Assembly (NCBI RefSeq): GCF_918741285.1
Contig: NZ_CAKKNC010000010.1
Coordinates: 1 to 64,000, forward strand
Direction of reading: 5' to 3'
DNA: 64,000 nt
From: Sphingobium sp. CECT 9361
GTDB taxonomy: Bacteria > Pseudomonadota > Alphaproteobacteria > Sphingomonadales > Sphingomonadaceae
Position numbers and translations under genes: made by a program. Below the pieces are notes generated by a model, which saw nothing but the letters and a program-made list of their open reading frames with translations, was not told the origin of the DNA and searched no databases. Below, in pieces: positions 53,126-61,849 of this stretch (positions are counted from its first letter, which is position 1; each line of letters begins with the position of its first letter).

Positions 53126-53936
53126 GCTTTCGATGCTTCTGCTGGCGCTGTCATCGCTCGGGTCCGCCGCGCCGATCAACGCTCAGGAAACGGGGGCCGC
53201 TCGCGACGCGATTGAGCAGGACCTGCCTGACGAGTTCTATTGCGGCGAGCGCAAGCTCGGGCAGTGGTTCTATTGTACTCGTCCGAAGCCGCCTGAAAGC
53301 GCTGCGAACGCGGCACCTGCGCCGGAGACGAGCGCTGCCCAGCGGGTGGCCGCGATCACCAGGCAGCTGGATGAGCTCAAAGCGCGCGCGATCCTCGAAC
53401 CGACCGAGGCGAACGTCATCGCCTATGTGCGGTTCCAGCGCGAACAGCTCGACCGGGCATCGACCTTTTCCGACACTTGGCAACGCGCCCTCTGGCAGAA
53501 CCCGGACCTCGACTACACGCTGCAGCGGCCGGTCTCGACGGTCGGCAAGCGCCTGTGGCTCGACAACCGCAAGGCGGATCGCGACGCGGTGCTTACGAGC
53601 CTCGGGCAGCGCTACGGGCTGTTCTACTTCTATGCGCAAAGCTGTGGCGCCTGCGAAGTGTTCGCGCCGATCCTGCGCTCGGTGACCGACAGTCACCGCA
53701 TGTCGGTGATGGCGGTGTCGATGGATGGCGGACCTAGTCGCGACTTCCCGAACTATGTCGTCGATTCCGGCCAGCGCTCGCGGATGGGCGTGCCCGGCAA
53801 TGAGACGCCGGCGCTGGTCCTCTTCGACACCCAGACCAAGCGGACGATTCCCGTTGGATACGGCGTGCTCAGTGCTGACGAGATCATGGATCGAATCTTC
53901 ATGCTGACCAACACCAAGGTGGGGAGCGACTACTAA
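53109..53936 (+). CDS. traF: Conjugative transfer protein TraF (thioredoxin-like)
   Basis: The 275-residue protein has a signal peptide (LLLALSSLGSAAPINAQ), EFYCGERKLGQWFYC and a C-terminal thioredoxin-like domain with GLFYFYAQSCGACEVFAPIL and a cis-proline region NETPALVLF. The CGAC motif is redox-competent in appearance, unlike F-plasmid TraF, which lacks CxxC. It works with TraH and TraW in pilus extension. traH starts at its stop (TAATGG). Confidence 0.9.
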   Translation: MPRKGRLSMLLLALSSLGSAAPINAQETGAARDAIEQDLPDEFYCGERKLGQWFYCTRPKPPESAANAAPAPETSAAQRVAAITRQLDELKARAILEPTEANVIAYVRFQREQLDRASTFSDTWQRALWQNPDLDYTLQRPVSTVGKRLWLDNRKADRDAVLTSLGQRYGLFYFYAQSCGACEVFAPILRSVTDSHRMSVMAVSMDGGPSRDFPNYVVDSGQRSRMGVPGNETPALVLFDTQTKRTIPVGYGVLSADEIMDRIFMLTNTKVGSDY

Positions 53937-55402
53937 TGGAACCGCAAACAGGGAAGGGGAGGGCTCGCGCCTTCCGCCGCAAGGCCGCAGGCTGGCTCGG
54001 ACTGGTCGCCGCTTCGCATTTTGCGCTGGTCGGCGTCGCTCGCGCTGACGTCGCGGGCCAAATGAACAGCTTCTTCAACGATGCAGGGGGCGCTGCGAAT
54101 GTCACGGGCCCGACCGCGTTCCAGGGCCAGTCGGCCGGCTACTACTCACTCGGCAATGTCTGGACCCGCTTTCCGCAGAAGAGCGTCTCGCCGTTCAATC
54201 TCCAGCTTCCGAGCGCGCGCGCCGGCTGCGGCGGCATCGACCTGTTCAGCGGTAGCTTCTCCTTCATCAACGCGTCGGAAATCGTAGCGATGTTGAAGGC
54301 AACGGCCAACAACGCTCTGGGGTTTGCGTTCAAGCTCGCGATCGATTCCGTCTCGCCCGAGATCGGCAAGGTGATGGATGAGTTCAGCCAAAAAGCGCAA
54401 CTTCTGAACCAGATGAACATCTCAAGCTGCGAAACCGCGCAGGCTTTGGTCGGCGGGATCTGGCCTCAGATGGAAACGACTCGCTCCACGATCTGCGAAG
54501 CTGTCGGCAACAGCCAGGGCGTCTTCTCCGACTGGGCAGCATCGCGGCAGGGCTGCAACAATGGCAATAAGCGCGATGCCACGATCGCGGGCAATACCGA
54601 TGGCAGCATGAAGGATCAGCTCCTCGGCGAGCCGCACAATTACACCTGGGAGGCGCTCAAGAAATCCGCGAAATTCGGCGCCTTCGACCAGTCGTTCTCC
54701 GAATATGTCATGACTTTGGTGGGCACGGTGGTGACGACGCCCTCGACCGACCCTGCAGTGGGCGGAAAGGTCGTCATGTTCGGGCCGGCCGAGGAAGCGG
54801 TCGTGACGGCGCTGCTGGACGGAACAGCGGATGCGCCGGCCGTGAAGATGCTCCGGTGCAACGACGCGGACTGTTACGATGTCGGCGAGCAGACCCTGAC
54901 CGTGCCGGCGTCGGCTGCGCTACGTCCGCGCATCGCGGGCATGATCAAGTCGATGAGCGGCAAGATCCGGACGGACACTGCGCTCGATGCGGCCGAGAAG
55001 CAGCTCCTCAACATAGCGACGGTGCCGATCTACAAGATCCTCGCGGTACAGGCCTATGCGCATTACGCTTTGACCGACGGCGAGATCGAAACCCTGTCCG
55101 AGATCGTGGCGGTGGACCTGCTGGCGGCGATGTTGGACAACATGCTCGATCGCGTCGAGCAGGCCCAGACGCATTACCAGACGTTCGATCAGGCGACCGC
55201 GACCCAGTGGAAGCAGCAAATCGCAGCAACCCGGCAAAAGTTCTCGCAGCGCGACGTCAAGCTGAACAACAAGCTGCAGGTGACGATGCAGATCATCAAC
55301 CGCAGTATTATGCTCGAGTCCACGCTGCAGAATTCGATGACGCCCGGCATGTCATCAGCGCTGAACTTTTCGCGCGGGCTGAACGCCCAGGGGCTCATGT
55401 AA
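53936..55402 (+). CDS. traH: Conjugative transfer protein TraH
   Basis: The 488-residue exported protein (hydrophobic leader AAGWLGLVAASHFALVGVAR) has the TraH signatures GRSAGYYS-like FQGQSAGYYSLGNVWTRFP, AGCGGIDLFSGSFSFINASE, NISSCETAQALVGGIWPQME and a long C-terminal coiled coil. It is a periplasmic pilus assembly factor. It overlaps traF by one base and precedes traG by 20 bases. Confidence 0.92.
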   Translation: MEPQTGKGRARAFRRKAAGWLGLVAASHFALVGVARADVAGQMNSFFNDAGGAANVTGPTAFQGQSAGYYSLGNVWTRFPQKSVSPFNLQLPSARAGCGGIDLFSGSFSFINASEIVAMLKATANNALGFAFKLAIDSVSPEIGKVMDEFSQKAQLLNQMNISSCETAQALVGGIWPQMETTRSTICEAVGNSQGVFSDWAASRQGCNNGNKRDATIAGNTDGSMKDQLLGEPHNYTWEALKKSAKFGAFDQSFSEYVMTLVGTVVTTPSTDPAVGGKVVMFGPAEEAVVTALLDGTADAPAVKMLRCNDADCYDVGEQTLTVPASAALRPRIAGMIKSMSGKIRTDTALDAAEKQLLNIATVPIYKILAVQAYAHYALTDGEIETLSEIVAVDLLAAMLDNMLDRVEQAQTHYQTFDQATATQWKQQIAATRQKFSQRDVKLNNKLQVTMQIINRSIMLESTLQNSMTPGMSSALNFSRGLNAQGLM

Positions 55403-55422
55403 GGCGGGGTAGGGGGTAGGCG

Positions 55423-58248
55423 ATGCTGGAGGTCTTCACGGTCGGCGGCGGCGAGTATCTCGTCAACACGTTCAACGCCGTCGCGGCCTGGTCTGGAGGA
55501 GGGGGCTATCGCTCGCTCATCCGCGTCGTGATGGTGATGGGCCTGATCTACTCTCTGCTCGTGGTCGCCTTCACCCTCAATTTCCGCGTCTGGATGAACT
55601 GGTTCCTGCAGTCGACGCTGATCTACCTGTGCCTCATGGTCCCGACGATCGACGTCAAGGTGACCGATCGGATCAACCCGTCGTTGGCTCCGGCGACGGT
55701 TGCGAACGTGCCGCTCGGGCTCGGCGTTCTCGCCAGCTTCACCACCCAAATCGGCGATTGGCTGACGCGCACCGCCGAAACCGTCTTCGTCATGCCGGCC
55801 GAGCTCAACTACACGACGAACGGCATGGTCTATGGTGCACGCTTGTTCGACGCGACACGCAATTTCGTCATTCGCGATGCCGAGTTTTCGACCAATCTGG
55901 AGGAGCACTTCAAGAAGTGCCTCTTCGGCGATGTGATGCTCTACCAGAAATCGTTGACGACGCTGGCTCAGTCGAAGGATTTGTGGGCAGACATTGGGCC
56001 TGCGTCGGAAGCACGTTCGCAGGAGTGGCTTGAGCGCCAGGGCGACGGGACGGTCAGCAGCGCGATCGTCACCTGCAGGCAGGCCTATCAGATGCTCGAT
56101 GCCCAGTGGGCGCCGATGATCGAGGCCAACACGCCGCTTTGGGGGAAGGAGCTCTACCCCAAGCTCAGCAACGCACTGGCGGCCGACAAGCTCAAGCACG
56201 ATCTGCCGATCGCCAATCAGGCCTTCACTGGATCGGCTAGCGGCTACGCGGATTCGATGCGTCAGAACACGGCGATCAACGCCTTCATGCAAGCGCGCAA
56301 CAGCATGGCCGGCGGCTCGGGCGCGGCGACGATCGACACCTTCGCGCAGACGCGAGCCGACATTCAGGCACGCAACACATACAATTCGATCGCGCAGCAG
56401 GCGATGGCTTGGGTCCCGATCCTCAACATCGTGCTGACCGTCGTCTTCTTCGCGATGTTCCCAGTGATCTTCCCCTTGTTCCTGATGCCACAGACCGGTC
56501 TCGGCTCACTCAAGGGCTATGCGATGGGGTTTTTTTACCTTGCCGCCTGGGGACCGCTGTACGTCATCCTCCACATGATCTGCATGACGCGCGCGGAAAC
56601 TGCGGCGACCGGCGTGGCCAGTGGCGGTGTGACGCTCGGCACCTATGCGGGGATCGCGGCGGTGAATGGCGAGACGGCGACGATCGCGGGTTTCATGCTG
56701 ATGAGCATTCCGTTTCTGGCGGCGGGTTTGGCCCGCGGCGCGATGTCGATCGCAGGTCAGGCGACTTCGATGCTGGCGCCGGCACAAAACGCGGCCGAGG
56801 CCGCGGCGTTGGAGCAGACCACCGGCAATTACTCCTACGGCAATGTGAGCTGGGCCAATGCGACGTCCAACATGCGGCAGAGCAACCAATGGACCACTGC
56901 CGCAAGCTATATGGATGGCGCTCCGAGCATCGGCTGGCGACAGGATAATGGCGCCGTCGTGTCTGGGTTCGGGAATGGCCAGGAAGTAATCGACATGGGA
57001 GGCGCCATATCCCGTCTCGGTTTCACGCCGACTATGAATACGGGCACGGTTTCTGAGTGGCGCGAGATGGCGAGCCAGGCACATCGCCAAGCACAGTCGT
57101 TCGAAAATACGGCGCAGGAGATTCTAACCAGCACGCACACGAACCGTAGCGCCTTTGGAACGTCGAGCGAGCGCACCTCCGGCTTCGATTCTAGCAGCGG
57201 TACGGCTGCCAACACCTCGATTGAACAGAGTGATCGGCGATCATCGTCGAGCAGCCAGGGCATTGATGATCGCTCGTCGACCGGGCAGAGCTTGAGCGTA
57301 ACCAACGGGCATGATCGGTCAGCGCAAACCCTGGACACCGTTACCGGCGGGATTTCGGCCGGCCTTGGTGGGGGCGGATCCGGTGGTGGCGGTCGAGCCG
57401 GCGCTCCCGGTACCGTCGCAAGGCTACTGGGCCGGCTCCCAGGAGTCAGTGGGAGCGTGCAGAAAAGTGGGCAGCAGCAGGATTCGCTCCGGCACGGAAC
57501 TTCGGACAGTCGTTCGAGCGATAGCTCCAACACGCAGTCGAGTAGCATCCGTGATGAGCACGGCGTGTCCTCGTCCGCTTCCACGTCGGATGGCACGTAC
57601 GCACGCTCTGGCGAGTTCAGCCGGGCTTCGACGTCCTCATCGTCGTCCCAGGGCATCGAGGACTCTCTGGCCCGCGCGAAATCCTACTCTGAGGCGGCAC
57701 GTAAGATGGAGGAGTTGTCGCAATCGCTCTCCAGGGATGCAAGCTATGCGGAGACGCACGGCATGCAGCTCAGCGAAAACATGAGCCAGGATCTCTCGCA
57801 ATGGTATCGCACGCAGCAAGCCCTGCATCCGAACATGGATGTGCCAGAGCTCTGGTCGACTGTTCTGTCAGATCATCAGCGGGAGGTGCGCGCAGCGATG
57901 ATCTCGCAGTGGGCGCAGGCGAAGCGCAACGATATCCGCCAGGAGATCAACGAGAGCCTCCGGGAGCCTGACCTAGTCGATGTCAGCCGCACCAGCGTTG
58001 GCGGCCAAGGTGATGTGCGAGCGGCATATCGGCCTCACGGGGTCGACGCCATTCGTGGTGATCAAGGAAAGGGCGACCCAGGGGCAGCTGCAGCAATCAT
58101 TGCCGGCGGACGAATGGCGATCAGCGAGGATAAGGCGGTCGCTGAAGCCGGACGAGCAAGCCGCATTCAAGGCTCGGTCGACGTCCAGCAAGAGGTCGGC
58201 GAGTCCCATAACAAGGGCTTTTTCCTGGATCCGAAGTTGCGGGAATGA
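55423..58248 (+). CDS. traG: Conjugative transfer protein TraG
   Basis: This is a 941-residue protein. The N-terminal half has membrane helices (VMVMGLIYSLLVVAFTLNFR, ILNIVLTVVFFAMFPVIFPL, FMLMSIPFLAAGLARGAMSI) typical of TraG_N, needed for pilus assembly. The C-terminal half is hydrophilic and extremely Ser/Gly-rich at ~560-760, then helical (ESLAR..., QSLSRDASYAETHGMQLSEN). In F the C-terminal part mediates mating stabilisation and entry exclusion with TraS. Last gene of the tra run in view. Confidence 0.92.
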   Translation: MLEVFTVGGGEYLVNTFNAVAAWSGGGGYRSLIRVVMVMGLIYSLLVVAFTLNFRVWMNWFLQSTLIYLCLMVPTIDVKVTDRINPSLAPATVANVPLGLGVLASFTTQIGDWLTRTAETVFVMPAELNYTTNGMVYGARLFDATRNFVIRDAEFSTNLEEHFKKCLFGDVMLYQKSLTTLAQSKDLWADIGPASEARSQEWLERQGDGTVSSAIVTCRQAYQMLDAQWAPMIEANTPLWGKELYPKLSNALAADKLKHDLPIANQAFTGSASGYADSMRQNTAINAFMQARNSMAGGSGAATIDTFAQTRADIQARNTYNSIAQQAMAWVPILNIVLTVVFFAMFPVIFPLFLMPQTGLGSLKGYAMGFFYLAAWGPLYVILHMICMTRAETAATGVASGGVTLGTYAGIAAVNGETATIAGFMLMSIPFLAAGLARGAMSIAGQATSMLAPAQNAAEAAALEQTTGNYSYGNVSWANATSNMRQSNQWTTAASYMDGAPSIGWRQDNGAVVSGFGNGQEVIDMGGAISRLGFTPTMNTGTVSEWREMASQAHRQAQSFENTAQEILTSTHTNRSAFGTSSERTSGFDSSSGTAANTSIEQSDRRSSSSSQGIDDRSSTGQSLSVTNGHDRSAQTLDTVTGGISAGLGGGGSGGGGRAGAPGTVARLLGRLPGVSGSVQKSGQQQDSLRHGTSDSRSSDSSNTQSSSIRDEHGVSSSASTSDGTYARSGEFSRASTSSSSSQGIEDSLARAKSYSEAARKMEELSQSLSRDASYAETHGMQLSENMSQDLSQWYRTQQALHPNMDVPELWSTVLSDHQREVRAAMISQWAQAKRNDIRQEINESLREPDLVDVSRTSVGGQGDVRAAYRPHGVDAIRGDQGKGDPGAAAAIIAGGRMAISEDKAVAEAGRASRIQGSVDVQQEVGESHNKGFFLDPKLRE

Positions 58249-58254
58249 CCTGTA

Positions 58255-58455
58255 TCAGATCAGCAAGAAATAGGCGGCCGCCCCGAACGCTATAGCGTAG
58301 GCAATCGCGTAGCCAATCAAGCCGGCGCGCGTGGGATTTCCAGCGGGGTCGGTCGAAAGCTCGATTGGAGCGGGTTCATCGTCGACATACTGAAGAACCG
58401 GTCCGCCAGGATTGTCCTGCGTGAAAGCGTATAAGGTGTGATCAAGCTTGCTCAT
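58255..58455 (-). CDS. Small tail-anchored membrane protein, unknown
   Basis: The 66-residue protein (MSKLDHTLYAFTQDNPGGPV ...) has an acidic soluble part and one C-terminal membrane helix (AGLIGYAIAYAIAFGAAAYF, then LLI). GGAGA lies upstream of ATG 58455, so expression is likely. It is convergent with traG with 6 bases between stops. I do not recognise a family; an entry-exclusion or surface-exclusion role would fit its place after traG but is speculative. Confidence 0.65.
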   Translation of the reverse strand: MSKLDHTLYAFTQDNPGGPVLQYVDDEPAPIELSTDPAGNPTRAGLIGYAIAYAIAFGAAAYFLLI

Positions 58456-58554
58456 GCTGATCTCCGAACGTGTTTCAATTACCAGCTTTTGGCACTTGGC
58501 TCAAGTAGGCTGCGCCTTCTGAAGGCGCCTTGCCAGCTATGCTGCTCAATCGGG

Positions 58555-58629
58555 GTGTCCGAAATATGTAGGCACGCTTCGGACACTAAGGCTTGCTATT
58601 GTCCGAAGTCTGTATACACGCTTCGGACA
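58555..58629 (+). promoter_or_regulatory. Two tandem AbiEi-type operators
   Basis: GTGTCCGAA-N14-TTCGGACAC (58555-58586) and TGTCCGAA-N14-TTCGGACA (58600-58629) are two copies of the same 30-base dyad. Their spacers also share TGTA and CACGC positions. The centres are 44 bases apart and the second copy ends on the abiEi start codon. AbiEi proteins are known to repress their own operon by binding two inverted repeats cooperatively. Confidence 0.8.
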
Positions 58630-59279
58630 TGACTCCTGCTTCCGATCTCAAGGCAGCGATTCTGACCCGCATCAAACAAGCGGGCTCAAGATCGGTCTGG
58701 ACCCCTAGCGACTTCCACGACCTCGCCAATCGCGACGCCGTGGATAAGACGCTCCAGCGCCTCGTCGGGTCCGACCAGCTGCGACGCATCGATCGTGGCC
58801 TGTACGATAAGCCGACCGCCAATCGACTGACTGGACAGCTCAACGCGCCCGACCCCCGAGGCGTTATCGACGCGATCGCACGCCGCGACCAGATTAGAGT
58901 GTTAGTCGACGGACTGACTGCCGCCAACGATCTCGGCCTGACGAATGCCGTGCCCGCCAAGATCGTCGTACATGCCGACGCACGTCTGAAACCGATCCGG
59001 CTGGGAAAGCTCGAAATCACGTTTAAGCCGACGGCGGCGAGCAAATTATATTGGGCGGGGCGCCCGGCGATGCGGTTGATCCAGGCATTGCACTGGCTGC
59101 GGGATACCGACACCGCCGATACCCGTGGCGATCTCGTCGACAAGCTCGATGTTCTGGTCAACCATGGGCCTCAGGCCCAAGCGATCCGGCGCGACCTGAT
59201 CGACGGCCTGTCGACGCTGCCCTCCTGGATGCAGGACCTGCTCCGGCCCCTGTTGATGCCCGAGGCAAGCAACGCATGA
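58629..59279 (+). CDS. abiEi: AbiEi-type antitoxin (DUF6088-like)
   Basis: From ATG 58629 the 216-residue protein has an N-terminal winged-helix domain (AGSRSVWTPSDFHDLANRDA, LQRLVGSDQLRRIDRGLYDK) and a C-terminal domain (VLVDGLTAANDLGLTNAVPA, GKLEITFKPTAASKLYWAG). This is the type IV antitoxin/regulator of AbiE systems. It represses its operon and counteracts the AbiEii nucleotidyltransferase without direct binding. The toxin gene overlaps its stop by 4 bases. An upstream start at 58593 lies inside the operator and is less likely. Confidence 0.87.
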   Translation: MTPASDLKAAILTRIKQAGSRSVWTPSDFHDLANRDAVDKTLQRLVGSDQLRRIDRGLYDKPTANRLTGQLNAPDPRGVIDAIARRDQIRVLVDGLTAANDLGLTNAVPAKIVVHADARLKPIRLGKLEITFKPTAASKLYWAGRPAMRLIQALHWLRDTDTADTRGDLVDKLDVLVNHGPQAQAIRRDLIDGLSTLPSWMQDLLRPLLMPEASNA

Positions 59280-60328
59280 ACCCGTCCTATGACGAGATCC
59301 TAAGAGCTGACGACGACACCCGCGCGGGTCTGTTCAACACCACCGCCCAGCGGATCGGCACAACACCACAGAACGTCGAGAAGGACTTCTGGGTCTGCTG
59401 GACACTCGACGCCCTTTTCAATGGCCTTCCGGATGGGCCGCGTCTGCTTTTCAAGGGCGGCACGTCGCTTTCCAAGGGCTTCGGGCTGATCCAGCGCTTT
59501 TCCGAAGACATCGACGTCACCGTCTTCCGCGATGATCTCGGGGAGGCACACAGCGTTGACGAATTGCAGAAGCTGAGCGGGAAGAAGCGGGAAAAGGCGC
59601 TCGATGCAATCCGCCAAGCCTGCGAAGCCTATATCGGCGGGCCGCTGTTCGACAATCTGACCGGGCTGGCGGCGGCGACGGCGGAGCGGACCGGGATTGC
59701 CGCAGAGCGCCTCGTGATCAGACGCGACAAGGATCTGCAGACCTTGCTCGTTCAATATCCGTCGGCCACGCCGGCGGACGGATATGTCGACAAGCTGGTG
59801 CGGATCGAGTCGGGCGCCAAGTCGGCGCTCGATCCCAATTCCCAGCGGACGGTGCAGCCTTATCTCAGCAAGGATGTGCCTCAGTTCGATCTGGCCGTGC
59901 CGAACGTCACCATTGTCGACGCTGAACGAACGTTCTGGGACAAGGTCGTAATCCTGCACGGCCTCCGCCGCTGGTTCGACAGCAAGGGCTCGCTCCGTCA
60001 GGACGGTCACCGCGTCTCGCGCCATTACTACGATATGGATCAGTTGCTTGGATCCGATGTCGGCTCACGTGCCACCGAGGACATGGCGCTCGGCGCCGAC
60101 TGCGTCGCGCATGCTCGTGTATTTTTCAATCGGCCAGCGTTCGACTTGGCGAGCGCGCATCCACCGACCTTCGCGCTCACGCCCGAAGGCGACATGTATG
60201 ATGCGCTCGCTCGCGACTACAGCGCCATGCGAGGCATGATCTTCGGCTCAGCCCCGTCCTTTGCGGCCGTGATCGAAAACGTCGCCAGTTTGGAAGCAAG
60301 GCTCAACGCGCTGCGCGAGAAAGTCTAG
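59276..60328 (+). CDS. abiEii: AbiEii-type nucleotidyltransferase toxin
   Basis: The 350-residue protein has the AbiEii/AbiGii nucleotidyltransferase core LLFKGGTSLSKGFGLIQRFS followed by EDIDVTV (GG-T-S and DxD), a helical middle, and a second conserved block VTIVDAERTFWDKVVILHGL. Related toxins add nucleotides to tRNA acceptor ends and give abortive infection or plasmid stabilisation. It is coupled to abiEi by ATGA. The stop overlaps that of the convergent integrase at a CTAG. Confidence 0.9.
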   Translation: MNPSYDEILRADDDTRAGLFNTTAQRIGTTPQNVEKDFWVCWTLDALFNGLPDGPRLLFKGGTSLSKGFGLIQRFSEDIDVTVFRDDLGEAHSVDELQKLSGKKREKALDAIRQACEAYIGGPLFDNLTGLAAATAERTGIAAERLVIRRDKDLQTLLVQYPSATPADGYVDKLVRIESGAKSALDPNSQRTVQPYLSKDVPQFDLAVPNVTIVDAERTFWDKVVILHGLRRWFDSKGSLRQDGHRVSRHYYDMDQLLGSDVGSRATEDMALGADCVAHARVFFNRPAFDLASAHPPTFALTPEGDMYDALARDYSAMRGMIFGSAPSFAAVIENVASLEARLNALREKV

Positions 60329-61326
60329 AGGAACTGCTCGCCGGCATGATCATCGAAAATCGAGGCGTCGCGCACATAGTCCGCGACGGTGTCGAGCGAC
60401 TTATGCCGTGAGTGGTCCTTCATCTTGAACAGGTTCGCCCGCTTGGCCGCCGCCTCCGTCAGAAAGCCCGCGCGCAGCGAGTGGCCGGAAAAGATCGACG
60501 GATCGAGCCCCGCCGCGGCGGCCGTCGCCTTGACCAGGCGCGCGACAGTCTTGTCGGTAATCGGATCGTCGGTGACGGCGTCCGATCGGGTCAGACGCCG
60601 GAATACCGGCCCCTGGCGCGGTTCCCCGGTGATAGGATCCGGCTCGTTCAACCCTGCCGCCTCCAACCAGGTGCGCAGCGATGCGACCGGCCGAATGAAC
60701 CTGCCTTCGGGAATGGCGATAACTTGGCCCAGCGCTTCCTGGTCGCGTTTCGACTGCGGGATAGTGATCCGCAGGCCTGAGGGAACGAACTGGAGCGCGT
60801 CCAACTGCATGTCGGCGATCTCCGAACGCCGAAAAGCGCCCGCCATCCCCAGCGCCAGAATCGCCCGATCCCGCGTTGCCCTGATGCCCGTACCCTCGAT
60901 CGTCGCGATCATGGCCTTGAGCACGTCTGCTTCCGCCGGTGCCTTTTGCCCCTTCTTCCGCGCATATTTCCGGCGGACGCCGCCCATCATTTGGGCAATG
61001 ATGCCCGCGCCGTCTCGCGCGCTCGGCGAGGCAAGACCTGCCTCGCGGTGATGATGGTTGATCGCCGCGATGCGCCGGCCGATCGTCACTGGCGCGATAC
61101 CAGCCTCCGCTTCGACATGGGCAAACAGCGCGACCATGTCGGGGTGCGCGGGCAGCGCCTCGACGTTGCGCGCCTCGCAAAAGTCGCAAAAGCGATCCCA
61201 ATCCCCGGCGTAGGCCTTTTGCGTCGAGCTGGCCTTAGATGCCGCCAGGGTGTGGCGCGCGCCCTCGATCTCGGCGAGCAGGTCGCCGGGCAGGTCGGTC
61301 GAGATCGGGAGTAGGTCGCGGCTCAT
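60325..61326 (-). CDS. Tyrosine recombinase / phage-type integrase
   Basis: From ATG 61326 the 333-residue enzyme has an N-terminal SAM-like core-binding domain (SSTQKAYAGDWDRFCDFCEA) and the catalytic domain. That domain has Arg in GAFRRSEIADM, HxxR in SGHSLRAGF, His in DHSRHKSLD and the nucleophile in VADYVRDA. A TTG at 61380 would extend it but lacks a ribosome binding site. It resembles XerD-like plasmid and integrative-element recombinases, so it may resolve multimers or integrate the element. No attachment site is recognised. Confidence 0.9.
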   Translation of the reverse strand: MSRDLLPISTDLPGDLLAEIEGARHTLAASKASSTQKAYAGDWDRFCDFCEARNVEALPAHPDMVALFAHVEAEAGIAPVTIGRRIAAINHHHREAGLASPSARDGAGIIAQMMGGVRRKYARKKGQKAPAEADVLKAMIATIEGTGIRATRDRAILALGMAGAFRRSEIADMQLDALQFVPSGLRITIPQSKRDQEALGQVIAIPEGRFIRPVASLRTWLEAAGLNEPDPITGEPRQGPVFRRLTRSDAVTDDPITDKTVARLVKATAAAAGLDPSIFSGHSLRAGFLTEAAAKRANLFKMKDHSRHKSLDTVADYVRDASIFDDHAGEQFL

Positions 61327-61386
61327 ATCGTCTCGTGCTGGTGCTCGCGGCACGATAACCGGCACCCCTCTCGAAGCCAAATGTTA

Positions 61387-61412
61387 TGTCCGAGAATCCA
61401 GTTTATCGGACA
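61387..61412. promoter_or_regulatory. TGTCCGA dyad upstream of integrase
   Basis: TGTCCGA-N12-TCGGACA carries the same half-sites as the two abiE operators but with a spacer 4 bases shorter. It lies 60 bases upstream of the integrase start. It may let AbiEi or a related protein act on the integrase promoter. Confidence 0.5.
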
Positions 61413-61428
61413 CGACTAAGGCCCGGCA

Positions 61429-61448
61429 CGCGAGTAGGGGTACTCGCG
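61429..61448. repeat. Perfect palindrome upstream of integrase
   Basis: CGCGAGTA-GGGG-TACTCGCG is an exact 8-bp inverted repeat with a 4-base centre, about 100 bases upstream of the integrase start. It could be a regulatory dyad or part of a recombination site. Confidence 0.4.
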
Positions 61449-61849
61449 GACCTCCTGCAGGCCTCGTTTAGCGATAGCTCGCGGGCAGAGAAAATGAGCA
61501 GTCAAAATATGATCGCTGTCATTGATGGCACAATGGCACAAGCTGAGCCGAATGCGCGCTCTCTGCTCTCAGACGATCAACCTCTGAAAGCTGCGGTCAT
61601 CCGGTGATAGCGCCGTATGGCGATTTCCGACCGAGGCTGTGTAAAAACATCTCGTCGCAAACGAAACGAGTAACTTCGGAATCGGGGCAGCGGTCGTGGC
61701 GCAAGGAATGAATCCGGTGGCGATTGTCGAAGAATCAATGTTGCGTGATCGAACTCGTTGTCGGCGTTTTTACACAGCCTCGACCAACAGACGCCGTTCA
61801 TCGGCAGTTGCGCGAACAACGGCTTGTTCCAAGACCCGAAGCGCCTGCG
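61449..61849. other. Intergenic region containing the MITE-like element
   Basis: No convincing gene is present. Small frames such as 61386-61607 (plus) and 61577-61819 (minus) overlap the inverted-repeat element and have no ribosome binding site. The only structured feature is the 149-bp element at 61633-61781. Confidence 0.5.
61633..61781. mobile_element. MITE-like element, 149 bp
   Basis: GAGGCTGTGTAAAAAC (61633-61648) is exactly inverted at 61766-61781. GACC occurs directly on both outer sides (61629-61632 and 61782-61785), fitting a 4-bp target duplication. The 117-base interior has no coding frame. It is therefore a non-autonomous miniature element that must be moved by a transposase recognising these ends; none of the transposases in the window has such ends. 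Confidence 0.72.

Noticed and set aside
58555-58629. CRISPR-like array from the repeated TGTCCGAA units
   Set aside because: Only two copies, each an internal dyad ending at a start codon; this is an operator pair. No CRISPR array or cas gene was seen in the window.
61577-61819. 80-codon minus-strand frame overlapping the MITE
   Set aside because: It is created by the inverted-repeat element itself and has no coding signals.
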